Translations under genes and position numbers: made by a program
Notes under the pieces: generated by a model
What the model saw: only the letters and a program-made list of their open reading frames with translations
The model's database searches: none
What the model was told of the DNA's origin: nothing
Source: a virus
Strand: one strand, 5' to 3'
IMG/VR virus record: IMGVR_UViG_3300037070_002455
Coordinates: 1 to 21,066 of that record
DNA length: 21,066 nucleotides
Shown here: in pieces, positions 5,424-13,255 of the stretch
How the letters are laid out: each line of letters starts with the position of its first letter
How positions within the stretch are numbered: the first letter of the stretch is position 1

Positions 5424-7720
5424 ACACTTTAGGAGATCCGTTTGATGACGGCCTTTGGTTGGTGTCGGACACCCCACCCGTGGGGAGACTCATTGACGAG
5501 TTCAAGAAAGCTGGCGGGCTCTCGTCCAACTCAGTCAGGAAACGGCGCAACGACAGGATCCGTTACTGCAAATGGGAAGGACGAGCGCAGGACTACAAGA
5601 AACATCGTGAACTTCTCTCCAGAGATCCTGTCCCGTACGAAGACGCCTGGGACGGACGGATCTACTTGGCTGACGGGATCCTGATGGACATCGGGGACAT
5701 GCTTGAATCGGCGTTCGCCCGGGCACAGATCAAGATGAAACCAACCGGAGCCGAGGACACCGCGCAAGCGGCAAATTCCGAGAAGGTTCTGGGGAAGTAC
5801 ATTGAACGAGACAGAACGATCCTAAATGACGAAGCCGGGTTGATGTGGCAGTTCGGTGGTGGGTACGGGGCTTCAATGTGGCAGGTGTATTGGGATCGCC
5901 AGATCGCAATGAAGATGGTTCCGATCTCAATGGAGCGGCTTGAGGAAGCTGCCCAAATGGCCCAACAAGCTCTTTTGGGTGCGTACTCGGAAGGGATCGA
6001 GATCCCCATTGAAGTCGCCCAGCAAGCCCAGACAGTGGCGTACTTCCCACAGCAGATCATGGACAAGGAGCGGGAGAGCGAAGCAGTTGAAGTTCTTCAA
6101 CAGATCGCCCAAACTGTCGCGGCTCAACTGTTCCAACCCGAACGAGAAGCGTACGGGGATTCGTGGCTCCTGAACTACAAGATGTCCGCGAAGATGGCTC
6201 GGAAGTGCATCCGAAGCCTTCGGGAGAACGGTTCAGGATCGTTCCCGGCACCGTTTCTTTCCAAGAACGCTCCCTGTGTGGTGGCCCGGGAGGTTGGGTA
6301 CGATTACTTTTCACCGCAGGACATGACGGATCCAGAGACTTCACCGTGGCACATGGTTCGGGAATGGCTGACTCCAGCGCAGATCATGGAGAGAAAAGCC
6401 GTTGACGGATGGGACGCGGACTGGTGCGAGAAAGTCATCAAGACAGTCGGGCAATCAACCGAGTGGGGGCCCGACATCGCAATGGTGGACGACTCGGAAG
6501 AGGACGATGACGCCGAGACATTTAATCCTTCGACTCGTACCGGCCACACTTACCTGTGCGAAGTCATCCACGCGTACGTCCGTTACACGACGGACGAAGG
6601 GATCCCGCAAATCTGGTGTACCGTGATGAGCCCACACACCATGAAAACGGAGCGAGGAGACGATCTGTGGGGCAAACATTACCCCATGACGGACTCTTCT
6701 TCGTACGGGTTTTTCCCGTTCCGTTGGCAACGCCGGCGCCGAAACTTTCACGACAACATCGGGATCCCTGAACTGGTTGGTTCCGATCAGCAACTCATCA
6801 AGCGAACCCTGGATCAGTTGACGGATCGGGCCGACATGGAACTGAACCCTCCGTGGATGGTGGCGAACCGGATGTCCATGAAGTACAAAGCCGGCCCGGG
6901 CGCCCAGATCCCACGTAGGCGAGCGGGTGACTTGGAACCAGCCCCGCCACCCCCAGGTTCTCCTGCTCTTGGGTTTGAACTGATCAAGGAAGCCCGGTAC
7001 AGGATCGACAATTACTTCGGGTTTATGACGGAGAATGTTTTGCCGGCGAAATGGCAGAACAAACTGCAGGCTGTTGTCGGGCGGTATCTCGGCTCCGCTC
7101 AGGCGATGTTCAAGTATTACTGGCGGCTCATTCAGGAGAACGCCGACGAGGAAGAACTTGCCAGGATCGCTGGTGGCGCGACGAACTTCCCGACTTCACC
7201 AGAGGACATCTCCGGTGATTTCGATGTTGCGATGGCATTCGACGTGAAGGATCTGGACATGGAATTCGTGTTCAAGAAACTCGACGCCGTAGCCAAGATG
7301 GCGGTTCCGTTGGACAGGGCTGGGGTGATTGATCTAGCCGCGATGGTGAAACTGATCATCACGGCGATTGATCCGACGTACGCGCAAGCTCTCGTGAAAG
7401 ACGAACAGGGAGCCGCGCAAGCCGTTTATCGGGACGTTGACACGCAAGTTCTCAGGATGTACGCCGGCAACGAAGCGGAGTTCACCGAGAACGATCCAAC
7501 CGCGAACATGAAGCTCCAGTTCCTCCAGCAAGTCATTCAGGGGAACCCCCTGTACCAACAGGCGCTTGGGATTCAGGACGGGCAACAGCCAAATCCGTTG
7601 TTCGTGGAACGAGTCCAGAAGTACCAGAAGAACCTCCAGCAATCAGTTCAGCAGGAACAGAACAAGATGACTGGACGGTTGGGGGTTCAACCTGATAACC
7701 AAATGCAGGCAGCACTATGA
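5420..7720 (+). CDS. Portal protein
   Basis: The portal forms the dodecameric ring at one capsid vertex through which DNA is packaged and ejected. At 766 residues it is close to the large P22-type portals. The diagnostic part is GIPELVGSDQQLIKRTLDQL (about 448-467) followed by DMELNPPWM, matching the conserved crown/stem region of phage portals. There is a Gln/Ala-rich helical insertion at about residues 170-235, an acidic loop (DDSEEDDDAE, about 357-366), a short poly-Pro stretch (about 507-513) and a Gln-rich C-terminus suited to a coiled barrel. It starts at an ATGA overlap with TerL and ends at an ATGA overlap with the next gene. There is no clear Shine-Dalgarno, so coupling is likely. 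Position and length make the call firm. Confidence 0.88.
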   Translation: MNTLGDPFDDGLWLVSDTPPVGRLIDEFKKAGGLSSNSVRKRRNDRIRYCKWEGRAQDYKKHRELLSRDPVPYEDAWDGRIYLADGILMDIGDMLESAFARAQIKMKPTGAEDTAQAANSEKVLGKYIERDRTILNDEAGLMWQFGGGYGASMWQVYWDRQIAMKMVPISMERLEEAAQMAQQALLGAYSEGIEIPIEVAQQAQTVAYFPQQIMDKERESEAVEVLQQIAQTVAAQLFQPEREAYGDSWLLNYKMSAKMARKCIRSLRENGSGSFPAPFLSKNAPCVVAREVGYDYFSPQDMTDPETSPWHMVREWLTPAQIMERKAVDGWDADWCEKVIKTVGQSTEWGPDIAMVDDSEEDDDAETFNPSTRTGHTYLCEVIHAYVRYTTDEGIPQIWCTVMSPHTMKTERGDDLWGKHYPMTDSSSYGFFPFRWQRRRRNFHDNIGIPELVGSDQQLIKRTLDQLTDRADMELNPPWMVANRMSMKYKAGPGAQIPRRRAGDLEPAPPPPGSPALGFELIKEARYRIDNYFGFMTENVLPAKWQNKLQAVVGRYLGSAQAMFKYYWRLIQENADEEELARIAGGATNFPTSPEDISGDFDVAMAFDVKDLDMEFVFKKLDAVAKMAVPLDRAGVIDLAAMVKLIITAIDPTYAQALVKDEQGAAQAVYRDVDTQVLRMYAGNEAEFTENDPTANMKLQFLQQVIQGNPLYQQALGIQDGQQPNPLFVERVQKYQKNLQQSVQQEQNKMTGRLGVQPDNQMQAAL

Positions 7721-8007
7721 AAATCACACAATCCCCAACCCGTAAGCCGTGGTGGCACGGCAAAACATTCGAGTGTCAGGTATGCGGGTGGGCCGCTGAG
7801 TTCGAGGAAGGCGATCAGACGAAACCAGGGTTCAGCGGTGGCCCAAACGCCGCAACCCTCATGTGCCGATCCTGTTTCGGGACGATCACGATCTCCAACT
7901 CGCCATCACCTGAAGTTGTTCCAGCGTCTCCACCGGCCACGTTGCCGGATCCTCCCCCAACGGTTGCTCCTCCATCTGGATTCTTCGGAAAGAAGAAAGG
8001 CAAGTGA
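7717..8007 (+). CDS. Small zinc-ribbon-like protein
   Basis: This 96-residue protein has two cysteine pairs in the first half, C20-x2-C23 (CQVCGW) and C50-x2-C53 (CRSCFG), a rubredoxin- or zinc-ribbon-like arrangement that probably binds one zinc ion. The second half is a disordered Pro/Ser/Thr-rich tail ending in a basic GKKKGK. Start and stop overlap the portal gene (ATGA) and the next gene (GTGA), placing it firmly in the packaging operon. Small zinc ribbons in this position occur in other phages without a settled role. Candidate roles are an accessory to packaging or to portal and scaffold assembly, but nothing specific is shown. Confidence 0.6.
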   Translation: MKITQSPTRKPWWHGKTFECQVCGWAAEFEEGDQTKPGFSGGPNAATLMCRSCFGTITISNSPSPEVVPASPPATLPDPPPTVAPPSGFFGKKKGK

Positions 8008-8321
8008 GGACTCTTCACCAACTCACCAACGGCCGAACGGAGGAACAAGCCCGCAAAGAGATCGCGCAATGCGGGGACTCTCTTGGTGGGCTCAAAGAGA
8101 ACGAGGCCGTGTGGCAGGCGATCAAGTCACGGTTCGAGTTGGCGATTGCGGAGGGCAACGACTGGGTGACGCATCCTGATACGAAGAATCGGGAATGGGC
8201 GGCTGGTTGTGTTCGGGGCTTGAACGATCTGTGGCAGGAACTATCGGATCTTCGGGATGGTTCGTGGAAACGCTGGCCGGAGTTCAAAGCCGAGAAGAAG
8301 GTTCAGGAGGAAGAGGATTAG
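8004..8321 (+). CDS. Small helical protein downstream of the portal
   Basis: This 105-residue protein is predicted to be almost wholly alpha-helical and charged. The segment WQAIKSRFELAIAEGNDWV is followed by REWAAGCVRGLNDLWQELSD and a Lys/Glu-rich end. It starts with GTG overlapping the previous stop. AAAGG lies 3 bases before the start and may act as a short-spaced ribosome-binding site. I recognise the general look of short helical proteins found between portal and scaffold genes but no named family. The following 189 bases are noncoding, so this is the last gene of the packaging block. Confidence 0.55.
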   Translation: MRTLHQLTNGRTEEQARKEIAQCGDSLGGLKENEAVWQAIKSRFELAIAEGNDWVTHPDTKNREWAAGCVRGLNDLWQELSDLRDGSWKRWPEFKAEKKVQEEED

Positions 8322-8373
8322 TCTTCCTCTCAGGGCGCCCGAAAGTTCTTTTCCAGAGAGCCGTGTCAACAAC

Positions 8374-8402
8374 TCCAATTTTACGTTAACGATAAAGTTG
8401 GA
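8374..8402 (+). terminator. Stem-loop between packaging and capsid blocks, possible terminator or processing site
   Basis: TCCAATTTTA (8374-8383) pairs with TAAAGTTGGA (8393-8402) over 10 bp, with one G-U and a 9-base loop containing the palindrome CGTTAACG. The sequence after it (TTCTGTATCG) has only a weak T-tract, so a classical intrinsic terminator is uncertain. It lies in the 189-base gap 8322-8510. Otherwise that gap holds only an isolated TTGACA at 8425 with no good -10. Confidence 0.4.
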
Positions 8403-8510
8403 TTCTGTATCGGTAACGCCGCTATTGACAGGATCCAGGAAGGAGCGTAGCAACCCCAAGAACCTTTCTGCCTTTGGTTCATCGGTAAAGGCTGCCTACT
8501 TGCGATAAGC

Positions 8511-9683
8511 ATGAGAAAGAACAAACCAGCGCCAAATCCTGAAGCCCCCTCGGTGGCTTCGGAGGCTCCGGCCGCGCCTACCGTGCAGCGGACTGTTGTT
8601 GTAACCAACGACGCCGCTCAAACGCTTTCACGCGATGACGCTTTGCGTCAGTTGGGTGAGGGCTTACTGGCTCCTGAGCAATCAGGGGATAACCCTCCGG
8701 CCGAAGTTGATGACGAAGCGCAAGTGCCCGTCGAAGACGAAGGCCAAGAGACACCGGAAACTAATGAACTGGCTGAGTCCGACGCTGCCCCGGAGCCGGA
8801 CGCAGAAGTGGACGAAGAGGATCTTGAAGAACTGTCGGAATTGTCCGAGGAAGAACTCACCGCGCACGGCCAAGAAAAAGGCTGGCCCGCTTCCTACACC
8901 AAGAGGGTAAAGAAGTTCACCCGCAAGCTCAGGGAAGCTCAGGCGAAAGCCGAAGGCGCTGCCCAGATGCGGGAGGAACGCGAAGCCCTCAAGGCCAAGG
9001 TTGCGGAACTGGAAGGCACCAAGCCTCAGGAGACGGCCCAGGAAGTGGAAGTCAACGACGGACAGGTTCAACAGTTCGGCAAGCAGTTGGGCGAGATCGA
9101 CAAGCAAGTGGATGGAATCGACAAGTTGCTGATTTGGGCCAAGCGCAATCCCGAAGGGGGAACGCTCCGGGACAAAGACGGCAAGGAAGTCGAAGTGGAC
9201 GCCGATTACGTTATCGAGATGTCCGACAAACTGGAGCTACGCAAACGGCAACTGGACAGGGAAGCCTCACGGTTGATTGCCAAACGCGAAGCCCGGTTGA
9301 GCCAAGTCGCCGTTGAAGAACAGGAACAAGTCAAGACGGTGGCCAAGAAGGCTCTTGAGTTGTATCCCTGGCTCAACGATCCGAAGTCGGCTGAGTGGAA
9401 GAAGGCGGATCAATTCGTCAAAGAAAACCCGGACATCCGGCTTTTGAGGAATTGGCCCCTGATCGTTGGGCAGGTAATCGCCGCAAACGGTACACCAAAG
9501 CCCAACGGTAACGGTAACGGCCATCCACCATCCCGTCCTCCTGCTCGTCCAGCAGCGGCTCCGATGCCGCAGTCCAACTCGCGCAAGTCCAACGACAGCG
9601 CCGCACTCAGTCAGGCCATGAAATCCGGTAACAGACAGGACGCGGAAGCGGCCATCTTGTCTCTAGTGGAGGGGCGCAGATAA
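8511..9683 (+). CDS. Scaffold-like capsid assembly protein
   Basis: This 390-residue protein lies immediately upstream of the major capsid gene, the usual place for a scaffolding protein that templates the procapsid and is then released. It has the expected features. The N-terminus is disordered and Pro/Ala-rich, and residues about 60-115 are very acidic (Glu/Asp/Pro). A long charged helix with coiled-coil character spans about 130-175 and another about 225-290. A Gly/Asn/Pro-rich linker (about 330-355) precedes a helical C-terminus that could contact the capsid protein. No protease motif is visible. The ATG at 8511 has no obvious Shine-Dalgarno. The role rests on composition and position, not on a conserved domain. 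Confidence 0.75.
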   Translation: MRKNKPAPNPEAPSVASEAPAAPTVQRTVVVTNDAAQTLSRDDALRQLGEGLLAPEQSGDNPPAEVDDEAQVPVEDEGQETPETNELAESDAAPEPDAEVDEEDLEELSELSEEELTAHGQEKGWPASYTKRVKKFTRKLREAQAKAEGAAQMREEREALKAKVAELEGTKPQETAQEVEVNDGQVQQFGKQLGEIDKQVDGIDKLLIWAKRNPEGGTLRDKDGKEVEVDADYVIEMSDKLELRKRQLDREASRLIAKREARLSQVAVEEQEQVKTVAKKALELYPWLNDPKSAEWKKADQFVKENPDIRLLRNWPLIVGQVIAANGTPKPNGNGNGHPPSRPPARPAAAPMPQSNSRKSNDSAALSQAMKSGNRQDAEAAILSLVEGRR

Positions 9684-9705
9684 CCCGGCGCTTGCACCAA
9701 AACTC

Positions 9706-10713
9706 ATGTTAATCGAACGAAATCAAGTCGGTAAACGGGAGGCGTTGGCGGATCTCATCAGCCGCGTTGACGCCAAGAGCAAGCCCTTGCTCGCCATGAT
9801 CCCCAAGGGACGGGATCGGAACAATATGTTGTTCTCGTGGCAAATGGACAACTTCGAGGACGACGCGGATCTCGCCGTGGAAGATGGTGAAGATGCGTCC
9901 TCGTTCAGCAACGCCAGCCCGGATCGGTTCCTGGCCAGCACCTACATGACGAAGTTCCGAGACACCGCGATGGTGTCCGATCTCGCCGAGAACGTCTCGG
10001 ACGTGGCCGGGCTTTCCAAGGGTGAGGAAGCGGAATCGATTATGAAGAAGCTGGAAAAGATGGGCCGCTCCATCGAAGCCGCTCTGTGCGGGGATCAGGA
10101 GCATCAAGCCGGTGCTGCCGGTGTCCCGTACAAGACTCGCGGACTCGGGGTTTGGATCCAGTCCGGTGCCCAAGCGTTGCTGCCGGTGGATGCGAACTAT
10201 CGCACGCCATCGACGAGCATCAGCACCACCGCCACCGCGAACGTCACCACAACGATTGTTGACGATCTCCTGGAAAGCTCTTACCAGCAAACCGGGAAAC
10301 GCCATCACTTCATCGGGCTTGTCGGCACCACCCTCAAGCGCCAGTTCACGACGTTCACGGCCCGGGTGTCCGGGGCGGCCAACACGTTCAGCCAGATCCG
10401 AGCCTACAACACGAACTTCAACGGGAAGATCGACAACGTGGTGGACATGTACAACGGCGACTTCGGGATCATCGATCTCCACCCGACGCTGTTCAACGCC
10501 ACCGCCCGGTTTGGCGGTTCGGCGACGGTACAGCCGCTTCGCGGGTATTTCCTGATCATGGAATACCTGGAACTCACCCACAAACGGAAACCTCGCGTCA
10601 AGGAACTGGAAGATCGCGGCGGCGGCCCCCGTTTCCTCGTTGACTCGATCTTCGGCGATTGCGTCAAGAACCCGCGCCCGTTCATCAAGATTGCGTCCAC
10701 TTCGGCGACGTAA
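9706..10713 (+). CDS. Major capsid protein, SU10/DUF5309-like
   Basis: This is the main shell protein, expected to have the HK97 fold. It has 335 residues. The N-terminus NQVGKREALADLISRVDAKS followed by KPLLAMIPKG matches the opening of the SU10-type major capsid family (DUF5309), in which VGKRE-DL-DLI is followed by a PFL-I-KG segment and an F-W-x-D strand (here LFSWQMDNF). The middle is Thr/Asn/Ala-rich beta sequence. The C-terminal region (NGKIDNVVDMYNGDFGIIDL, later FLIMEYLELTHKRKPRVKEL) is the typical closing beta domain. The acidic scaffold gene precedes it and a putative decoration gene follows. No Shine-Dalgarno precedes the ATG. Its Asp codons show the GATC-favouring pattern reported in the findings. 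Confidence 0.88.
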   Translation: MLIERNQVGKREALADLISRVDAKSKPLLAMIPKGRDRNNMLFSWQMDNFEDDADLAVEDGEDASSFSNASPDRFLASTYMTKFRDTAMVSDLAENVSDVAGLSKGEEAESIMKKLEKMGRSIEAALCGDQEHQAGAAGVPYKTRGLGVWIQSGAQALLPVDANYRTPSTSISTTATANVTTTIVDDLLESSYQQTGKRHHFIGLVGTTLKRQFTTFTARVSGAANTFSQIRAYNTNFNGKIDNVVDMYNGDFGIIDLHPTLFNATARFGGSATVQPLRGYFLIMEYLELTHKRKPRVKELEDRGGGPRFLVDSIFGDCVKNPRPFIKIASTSAT

Positions 10714-10745
10714 ACCAGCAACCAACACATCAACTGAACTGACAA

Positions 10746-11291
10746 ATGAAACCTACTCTGTTCAAAAAGCTCGCGTCAGCCGTTATGTTGCTGGCGATCC
10801 TCATCCTGAACGTCTCTCCGGCTCTTGCCCTGGACGTTCAGGTTCTCCCGGAAAACACCGTCGCAAAGTTCGGGTACACGCACGTCATCAAGATCAAGTA
10901 CACGGACGTGACGAACTCGTTGGCCAACTGCCAGTACAGGTTCGTCCCTGGATCCGGCACGTTCCTGGCCAACACGTTCATTGATCGGGCCGGGCTGTTG
11001 CTCACGACTCCGTTCTACGTGGCGGAAGCCAACGCTGGCTCGAACTCGGTGTTCCTGTCGGCGGGTATCACGGGGGCAACCAACAACGTGCTCTCCGGGT
11101 TCATGGTTGGAAGCAACCGAACAACCACGGTGTTCACGACAAACCTGATCGCGCCAGTCCTGTTCAGTGGCGCAACGAACTCGCTCACCGTGAGCCTTTC
11201 GTTCAGCAACGACGCCATGCCGGCGCTTCTCCTGTCCGGGGAAGTATCGGTGTTTGTTAGGGCGTTGAATCTCCCTAACCTCAAGTTCTAG
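10746..11291 (+). CDS. Signal-peptide-bearing beta-rich protein, possible decoration protein
   Basis: This 181-residue protein directly follows the capsid gene, where decoration or cement proteins usually lie. The mature part (from about residue 29) is Thr/Ser/Asn/Val-rich and reads as a beta sandwich. The N-terminus is unexpected: a textbook Sec signal with a basic MKPTLFKK, a hydrophobic LASAVMLLAILILNV and a cleavable SPALA ending at A28. A virion protein assembled in the cytoplasm would not normally need export. Either it is a secreted or envelope-targeted protein hitchhiking in the operon, or a structural protein that keeps a hydrophobic N-terminus. There is no Shine-Dalgarno. A terminator candidate follows 10 bases after the stop. 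Confidence 0.6.
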   Translation: MKPTLFKKLASAVMLLAILILNVSPALALDVQVLPENTVAKFGYTHVIKIKYTDVTNSLANCQYRFVPGSGTFLANTFIDRAGLLLTTPFYVAEANAGSNSVFLSAGITGATNNVLSGFMVGSNRTTTVFTTNLIAPVLFSGATNSLTVSLSFSNDAMPALLLSGEVSVFVRALNLPNLKF

Positions 11292-11301
11292 TCCCTCGGC
11301 A

Positions 11302-11345
11302 GGTGGCGGTGTGCTGTGCAGAACACACCGCCACCCCTCTTTGTT
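11302..11345 (+). terminator. Strong hairpin terminator candidate after the capsid/decoration genes
   Basis: A perfect 12-bp GC-rich stem, GGTGGCGGTGTG (11302-11313) with CACACCGCCACC (11324-11335), has a 10-base loop and is followed by CCTCTTTGTT. It lies 10 bases after the stop at 11291. It would partly end capsid-level transcription before the neck and tail genes, a common arrangement in phages. Confidence 0.7.
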
Positions 11346-11735
11346 ATGGGAATGCCAATTAATCTGGCTGCGCTGCGGCCGGACACTCTGGCCGCTCTGG
11401 AATTGTTGGCCAGAAAGAAACTCCAACTGGAAGCCATCCGGGCTCAACAACAGCAGGAACGTGTGGCAAAAGAGTTTGGTGAAGCCAACGCTGTTGACGG
11501 GATTGGGGAGCTTCAGATGCAGGTTCACGCGCAGGCGTACCACGAATGGAACGCCAAACAGCCCGGGTGCTGGAGTGATCCGGCGTTTCGACGTTGGTAC
11601 AGGAAGAAACAAGCCCCGGAGACAGACGTGAAATGCGGCGGAACAAAGGTGCAGGTTGGATGGACACCTTCGGCACCACAAACAATCGAGATTTTCGGAT
11701 GCCAGGAAAACAAGCGGTTCACCAAAAAGTACTAG
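11346..11735 (+). CDS. Hypothetical neck-region protein, 129 aa
   Basis: This 129-residue protein begins with a helical segment (LAALRPDTLAALELLARKKL) and a Gln-rich coil. A motif I associate with conserved phage proteins of this region follows: QMQVHAQAYHEWNAKQPGCW (about 57-76) and SDPAFRRWYRKK. The C-terminus is short and beta-like with single cysteines. The start is uncertain. The ATG at 11346 is used here and another lies at 11352; neither has a Shine-Dalgarno, and both begin within 20 bases of the terminator hairpin. A GTG at 11316 falls inside the hairpin loop and is unlikely. The gene abuts the adaptor gene with no gap. Function unknown, perhaps a neck component. Confidence 0.6.
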   Translation: MGMPINLAALRPDTLAALELLARKKLQLEAIRAQQQQERVAKEFGEANAVDGIGELQMQVHAQAYHEWNAKQPGCWSDPAFRRWYRKKQAPETDVKCGGTKVQVGWTPSAPQTIEIFGCQENKRFTKKY

Positions 11736-12827
11736 ATGGTTACCGTAAGCGCAGAGGACATTTTGCGGGGAATGAAGGGACTGATCGACGGTTCCGATCA
11801 GGCCACTTCCGCGACTCAATTCGATGTTGCCCCCGATGCTTCGGAGTTCCCCCGTTACAGACAGGCCCTTGATTTGGCTTTGGGGCATTGCTGGCGTTCC
11901 GAATGGTGGCCGGAACTCATGCTTGGGGAACTCCGTTACTTTCGCAACAACTGGGCTTCAGGTTCCACCTACAACAAAACCGATGAAGTCTATGACGCCG
12001 CCACACAAGCCTACTTCCAAGCCCTCCGAAACAGCGTCACTGGCTCAGGACAATCCCCAACCACTTCAACCGGAGCAGAGCGTTCCGATTACTGGGCTCG
12101 GTGCCGGGCTTCCTACGGTGGGGCCAACTGGGTTACGGCTACGAGCTACACCGTCGGGCAGACTGTTTTTTACCCGCCAACCAATCGGTACTATCAATGT
12201 CACACCGCTCACACTTCATCTGGGACGCTGGTTCCGCCAGCGACGGGTGGCAATGAACGGTGGGGAATCCTGACGCCGTTCAAGCGCAACATCACCAAGG
12301 ATCAAAGTTGGGAAACCAACGAGATCGGGGACGTTCATGCGATCACGGATCAGGATCCAGAAGTGTTCCCGCGCTGGAAGAGACTCGATTGGGGCAACGG
12401 AAACGGCGACTTGGGGATCGTGGTTGTCGAAGAAGCCATCAGGGCTTGGGTGACATTCCGGCGCCCGCGTCCCCGCCTCAAGGGAGCCGTGTACGACGAG
12501 GACGAAGCGTACGCGACAGGCGATCAGATTTACTTTCCGGCAGAGGCTTCCGACGAAACACCTGGGAATTTCTACAACTGCTTGGCCACCACGGTTGCGG
12601 GGGAATCTCCCCTGACAGACGCGGATTTGTGGGCAGTCGTGGAGATCCCCCAAACCTTCTACGCGGCTCTTGTCCACATGGGCGTGTCTAAGTTGTATCA
12701 GCCGGACGGACAACAGGAGAAGATGGCGATCCCGGCTGGGATGGCCGAAGAAGATTTGGGACTGGAAGCCGATGTTATTTACCGTCAACAAGGCCAGTCG
12801 CCGCCTGTCCCAATGCGTACCTACTAA
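11736..12827 (+). CDS. Head-tail adaptor-like protein with two chitin-binding-like beta modules
   Basis: This 363-residue protein sits where the adaptor (gp4/gp11-like tail tubular A type) joins portal to tail. The N-terminal helices (about 1-75) include LDLALGHCWRSEWWPELM, typical of such adaptors, and the C-terminus ends in helices (FYAALVHMGVSKLYQPDGQQ). Between them are two segments with the pattern of carbohydrate-binding module family 5/12 folds. The first is WVTATSYTVGQTVFYPPTNR followed by YYQCHTAHTSSG and an ERW (about residues 131-175). The second is AYATGDQIYF, FYNCLATTVAGESP and DLW (about 254-305). These Y-x-x-G-x-x-V plus terminal Trp modules are compact beta domains that may brace the neck. 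It starts directly after the previous TAG and overlaps the next gene (TAATG). Confidence 0.7.
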   Translation: MVTVSAEDILRGMKGLIDGSDQATSATQFDVAPDASEFPRYRQALDLALGHCWRSEWWPELMLGELRYFRNNWASGSTYNKTDEVYDAATQAYFQALRNSVTGSGQSPTTSTGAERSDYWARCRASYGGANWVTATSYTVGQTVFYPPTNRYYQCHTAHTSSGTLVPPATGGNERWGILTPFKRNITKDQSWETNEIGDVHAITDQDPEVFPRWKRLDWGNGNGDLGIVVVEEAIRAWVTFRRPRPRLKGAVYDEDEAYATGDQIYFPAEASDETPGNFYNCLATTVAGESPLTDADLWAVVEIPQTFYAALVHMGVSKLYQPDGQQEKMAIPAGMAEEDLGLEADVIYRQQGQSPPVPMRTY

Positions 12828-13255
12828 TGAAAACTCGACATTATCTCGCCACCGCTCTTTGTTTGCTTTGCCTGTTCATCTGGCAGATCCCGGCCGTTGT
12901 GCCGCCGTCCAGCGGAAACGCCAGCTACCTGAAAACCACTCCCGTTGCCACGAACCTTTGGGCCGCAACACTCCGGGAAGCTCGGGTGTACTCGATCTCG
13001 GCCTGCAACACGTCAGGCTCAGACGTGTGGTTGCATGTGTTCAATACCAACAGCGCCACTGTCCCGAACAACTCCACCCCTGGGTTCGCTCCTGTTAAAA
13101 TCTTGAGCGGAGCCAACGGCGGATATGATTTCGGGGAGAAAGGTTGCCCGTTCACAAGAGGGGTTGTTGCGGGGACTTCATCGACTCCAACGACGTTCAC
13201 GAATGGTTCGGCGGTGTTCGTGATCTCGGTGGTGTACGACGGCATTTTTGAATAA
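12827..13255 (+). CDS. Small beta-rich virion-operon protein with N-terminal signal or membrane segment
   Basis: This 142-residue protein opens with MKTRHYLATALCLLCLF followed by IWQIPAVV, a basic start and a hydrophobic stretch to about residue 25. It looks like a Sec signal or membrane anchor; no good lipobox is present, because Leu precedes the cysteines. The rest is a beta-rich domain (ARVYSISACNTSGSDVWLHV, then GGYDFGEKGCPF) of the kind seen in small phage tail or neck accessory proteins. Both ends overlap neighbours by one base (TAATG), so it belongs to the adaptor-nozzle transcript. It is the second protein in this operon with an export-type N-terminus, and its role is unknown. It could be a tail accessory or a host-surface protein. 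Confidence 0.6.
   Translation: MKTRHYLATALCLLCLFIWQIPAVVPPSSGNASYLKTTPVATNLWAATLREARVYSISACNTSGSDVWLHVFNTNSATVPNNSTPGFAPVKILSGANGGYDFGEKGCPFTRGVVAGTSSTPTTFTNGSAVFVISVVYDGIFE

Noticed and set aside
8425-8453. TTGACA at 8425 as a capsid-operon promoter
   Set aside because: The -35 is perfect, but at 17-base spacing the -10 is TAGCAA (3 of 6), and no extended -10 is visible. It is also a common chance match.
9709-10728. Antisense open frame of 339 codons opposite the whole major capsid gene
   Set aside because: It mirrors the capsid gene, which has a clear family match. The open antisense frame is explained by the GC-rich third positions and scarcity of TTA, CTA and TCA codons on the sense strand. 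Its translation is Arg/Val/Gly-rich with no domain.
10776-11888. Antisense open frame of 370 codons spanning the decoration gene, terminator and neck gene
   Set aside because: It crosses two sense genes and a terminator hairpin, and the product is an Arg/His/Gln-rich low-complexity sequence. A codon-bias shadow is the simpler explanation.
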